Assembly (NCBI GenBank): GCA_964542225.1
Contig: CAZITO010000021.1
Span: 1-25,658, forward strand
Reading direction: 5' to 3'
Source of the DNA: Scybalousia_A sp964542225
GTDB lineage: Bacteria; Bacteroidota; Bacteroidia; Bacteroidales; P3
Length of the DNA: 25,658 bases
The notes under the pieces were generated by a model, which ran no database searches, had not been told where the DNA came from, and saw only the letters and a program-made list of their open reading frames with translations. A program made the position numbers and the translations under genes. Every line of letters starts with the position of its first letter. Positions within the stretch are counted from its first letter, which is position 1. Of this stretch, positions 23,806 through 25,658 are shown piece after piece.

Positions 23806-24849
23806 TTACTTTATATTTTTTTGATTTAAGGCTCTGTGGTATTTGTTAGCGTTTGCATTGTGTTCTTGCAAAGTTGTAGCAAAATTATGATACCCTGAAA
23901 AGTCTTCTTTTGCACAAAAATAAAGGTAATTGTGTTGAGAATAATGTAAAACCGCTTTTATACTGCTCATTTCAGGCAAGCAGATAGGTGCAGGTGGCAG
24001 ACCTTTATAAATATAGGTATTAAAAGGAGAGTCAAATTTCAAATGTTCCGAACGTATTCTTTTTAAAGAAAAATCTCCCAAAGCAAATTTTACAGTAGGG
24101 TCAGCCTGCAATAACATACCTTTTTTTAATCTGTTAATATAGACTCCTGCTATTAAGGGTTTTTCATCGTTTTTTGTTGTTTCTTGTTGAACTATGGAAG
24201 CAATAATAATAACTTCTTGCTTAGTTAATCCTATTTGGTTGAGAGTACTTTCTTGTTTGTTCCACCATCTGTCTGAAACATCTTTTAAACGATTAAAAAT
24301 TGTCTTACAACTTGCATTCCAATAAAATTGATATGTATCCGCAAGTATATCAAAAAATATTTGATTACCATATGTATAATTTAAACTATCACAATAATCA
24401 ATTATTTCTTTCTCGGAAACAAATAGTTTTTGGCTGACTTTTTTTGCAAAATCTTCTTTGGCACGCAGGCTGTTTATGGTTACTTTTATGGGGGCTTGTT
24501 CTCCATTTCTCAAACTTCTTACCACTTTAAACACAGGAGTATTACTTTTTATCAAATAATGTCCGACCTTTATATTTTTATCCAACTTCATAAAGTAGGA
24601 AAAAAATTTATAAGACAAACTATTTTTCTTTATCACATTTCTATGCTCCAATGTATCCGATAATTGTTCAAAATTTTCATTATTGTATATAAAAATATAT
24701 TCATTGTTTTTATTTATAGTCTTATCATTCAAAAGAAAAACAACACATATTGCCATACAAATACATAGTACTGCTAAAAAAACAACAATAGAAGATAGTA
24801 CTCTATGCTTTTTTACTCTATCTCTTAGGTGTAAAATAAGTTTAGTCAT
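23806..24849 (-). CDS. mltG: Endolytic murein transglycosylase
   Basis: 347 residues. A basic cytoplasmic N-terminus (1-16), one membrane helix (about 18-41), then the periplasmic YceG-like domain. Family landmarks are IASIVQQET (216-224, with the conserved catalytic glutamate, E223), AGVYINRLKKGMLLQADPTVKFALG (234-258) and SPFNTYIYKGLPPAPICLPEMSSIKAVLH (near 275-303). MltG cuts nascent glycan strands and so sets their length, working near the elongation machinery. A LysM-like segment precedes the catalytic part. The gene lies 4 bp after the GNAT gene, so the two share a transcript. Confidence 0.95.
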   Translation of the reverse strand: MTKLILHLRDRVKKHRVLSSIVVFLAVLCICMAICVVFLLNDKTINKNNEYIFIYNNENFEQLSDTLEHRNVIKKNSLSYKFFSYFMKLDKNIKVGHYLIKSNTPVFKVVRSLRNGEQAPIKVTINSLRAKEDFAKKVSQKLFVSEKEIIDYCDSLNYTYGNQIFFDILADTYQFYWNASCKTIFNRLKDVSDRWWNKQESTLNQIGLTKQEVIIIASIVQQETTKNDEKPLIAGVYINRLKKGMLLQADPTVKFALGDFSLKRIRSEHLKFDSPFNTYIYKGLPPAPICLPEMSSIKAVLHYSQHNYLYFCAKEDFSGYHNFATTLQEHNANANKYHRALNQKNIK

Positions 24850-24853
24850 AGAA

Positions 24854-25363
24854 TCATAGTATTTTTTGATATATCGCTACGTTTTCAAAACAGTTGTCTC
24901 TTCTCAACCATTGAGGCAAAGTGGCAACCAAAAAGTAGTTTGCTTTTTCAAACAATTTTATAGAATTGATATTATTTTGACCTACTAAGGCGTAGAGTTG
25001 ATTAAAACAAAGTATTTGTTTAGCATAATTTTCTATCAAAGCAAGGGCTTCTATGGCATAACCTTGTTTTCTGTAATTTGGAGTAACATATATACCCACG
25101 GACGCTCGCAAATTTTTCGCATCTATGTCAAAAATATCCACACAACCGACAGACAATGTTTTTTCTTTTACATCTATAATAAATCTGATTTGTTGCGAAG
25201 CAAAAGCATCTTGCATTTGAGCGGTTAGAATATAATTTTCTATATCATATTTAGAAATAAATCTATTATTTACACCGACCGACCATTGTTCAACATCATT
25301 TTCCCAAGTGTAAATATTATCCACATCCTTAGGTTCCAATGCTCTTAAATATACTTTATTCAT
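24854..25363 (-). CDS. GNAT-family N-acetyltransferase (RimJ/SpeG-like)
   Basis: 169 residues from ATG 25363 (MNKVYLRALEPKD). An in-frame ATG at 25384 would begin inside the terminator stem of the rRNA unit and adds only MLFLYLL, so it is rejected. The acetyl-CoA motif is VTPNYRKQGYAIEAL (about 93-107, R/Q-x-x-G-x-A type), followed by the NSIKLFEKANYF motif B region. The opening VYLRALEPKDVDNIYTWEND is typical of the RimJ/RimL/SpeG branch, so the substrate may be a polyamine or a protein N-terminus; not decidable here. A TATATTTG box at 25367-25374 lies so close to the ATG that a transcript from it would be almost leaderless. Confidence 0.87.
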   Translation of the reverse strand: MNKVYLRALEPKDVDNIYTWENDVEQWSVGVNNRFISKYDIENYILTAQMQDAFASQQIRFIIDVKEKTLSVGCVDIFDIDAKNLRASVGIYVTPNYRKQGYAIEALALIENYAKQILCFNQLYALVGQNNINSIKLFEKANYFLVATLPQWLRRDNCFENVAIYQKIL

Positions 25364-25373
25364 AAGCAAATAT

Positions 25374-25407
25374 AAAAAAAGCAATGCTATACTGTTTTAG
25401 CACTGCT
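25374..25407 (-). terminator. Intrinsic terminator of the 16S-tRNA-Ile unit
   Basis: On the minus strand, AGCAGTGCTA (25407-25398) pairs with TAGCATTGCT (25389-25380), 10 bp with a single G-U, around an 8-nt loop, followed by TTTTTTT (complement of the A-run 25374-25380). It begins 14 nt after the tRNA 3' end. This is a textbook Rho-independent terminator and ends the rRNA transcript before any tRNA-Ala or 23S. Confidence 0.87.
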
Positions 25408-25421
25408 CAAATAAAAAAAAG

Positions 25422-25495
25422 TAGTCGCGGGCAGACTTGAACTGCCGACCCCTACATTATCAGTGTAGTGCTCTAACCAACTGAGCTACGCGACT
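25422..25495 (-). tRNA. tRNA-Ile (anticodon GAT)
   Basis: 74 nt on the minus strand. Acceptor AGTCGCG pairs with CGCGACT plus discriminator A; D-arm GCTC...GAGC; anticodon arm CTACA-CTGATAA-TGTAG with GAT; variable loop GGGTC; T-arm GGCAG-TTCAAGT-CTGCC. CCA is not encoded. It lies 116 nt after the 16S 3' end, the usual place for tRNA-Ile in a 16S-23S spacer, but no tRNA-Ala follows. Confidence 0.97.
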
Positions 25496-25611
25496 ATTTT
25501 ATAGTAAAAAGACACACAATCAAAACCAAATTAGTAGCGTAAGAAAAAAAGAAACTCCATCTCCTTTATATACTTTGCCTCAATTTATCGTAATCTTTCC
25601 TTCTTTTCTCT
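25496..25611 (-). other. 16S-tRNA-Ile spacer
   Basis: This 116-nt A/T-rich spacer between 16S and tRNA-Ile contains no gene. It would be removed by RNA processing; the partner strand of any 16S processing stem lies outside the window. Confidence 0.7.
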
Positions 25612-25658
25612 AGAAAGGAGGTATTCCAGCCACACCTTCCGGTACGGCTACCTTGTTA
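25612..25658 (-). rRNA. 16S rRNA, 3' end (partial)
   Basis: On the minus strand the sequence from the window edge reads TAACAAGGTAGCCGTACCGG, then AAGGTGTGGCTGGAATACCTCCTTTCT, the universal 16S 3' terminus including helix 45 and the anti-Shine-Dalgarno CCTCC. Only the last 47 nt are in the window. The base pair before the anti-SD reads AATACC instead of the more usual AACACC of Bacteroidota. The exact 3' end (25612-25614) is estimated by comparison with known 16S ends. Confidence 0.96.

Noticed and set aside
25367..25374. TATATTTG box as promoter of the GNAT gene
   Set aside because: It overlaps the terminator U-run, lacks a -33 element and would give an almost leaderless mRNA; noted in the gene entry but not listed as a promoter.

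Overview
The window is chromosomal DNA from a low-GC member of the Bacteroidota, most likely Bacteroidales. Three things point there. The gene families are typical: an HU-CCDC81/SPOR protein, a PepSY-like secreted protein, calycin-like surface lipoproteins beside a TonB-dependent receptor, and a GT2/sugar-transferase fusion. Promoters are of the Bacteroidota type (TTTG ... TAnnTTTG). Start codons mostly lack a Shine-Dalgarno sequence although the 16S tail keeps the CCTCC anti-SD. No phage, plasmid, IS transposase or CRISPR array was seen.

Layout. 1-506: a dispersed intergenic repeat (copy A), then a promoter. 507-3370 (+): an MFS transporter, then a rhomboid protease overlapping a tandem universal-stress-like protein. 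3371-3527: repeat-derived hairpins between convergent units. 3528-7775 (-): an outer-membrane uptake locus made of a polytopic membrane protein, a TonB-dependent receptor and two paralogous surface lipoproteins. 7914-9152 (-): an M16 peptidase. 9222-14517 (-): a tightly packed operon purA - PepSY-like protein - deoxynucleoside kinase - kdsB - HU/SPOR protein. 14518-15479: a 960-bp non-coding region holding repeat copy B, with a 32-bp tandem repeat, nested inverted repeats and its own promoter. 15480-18592 (+): a glycosyltransferase fusion overlapping an RlmI-type rRNA methyltransferase. 18635-19315 (-): trmD. 19482-23792 (+): a secreted BamE-like protein, a TPR protein, a DedA protein and aroE, the last three overlapping. 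23806-25363 (-): a GNAT acetyltransferase and mltG. 25374-25658 (-): an intrinsic terminator, tRNA-Ile(GAT) and the 3' end of 16S rRNA.

Most genes are housekeeping or cell-envelope functions: nucleotide and Kdo supply, peptidoglycan cleavage and septal binding, surface glycan synthesis, and translation (two RNA methyltransferases, the rRNA and the tRNA). The most unusual features are (1) an rRNA unit that ends after 16S-tRNA-Ile at an intrinsic terminator, with protein genes where tRNA-Ala/23S/5S normally lie, implying unlinked rRNA genes; (2) a composite structured repeat found in the same orientation upstream of two envelope genes, with a variable-number 32-bp array and a promoter inside one copy; and (3) a compact TonB/lipoprotein/polytopic-membrane-protein locus of unknown substrate. 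All homology calls come from reading motifs; no database search was run.
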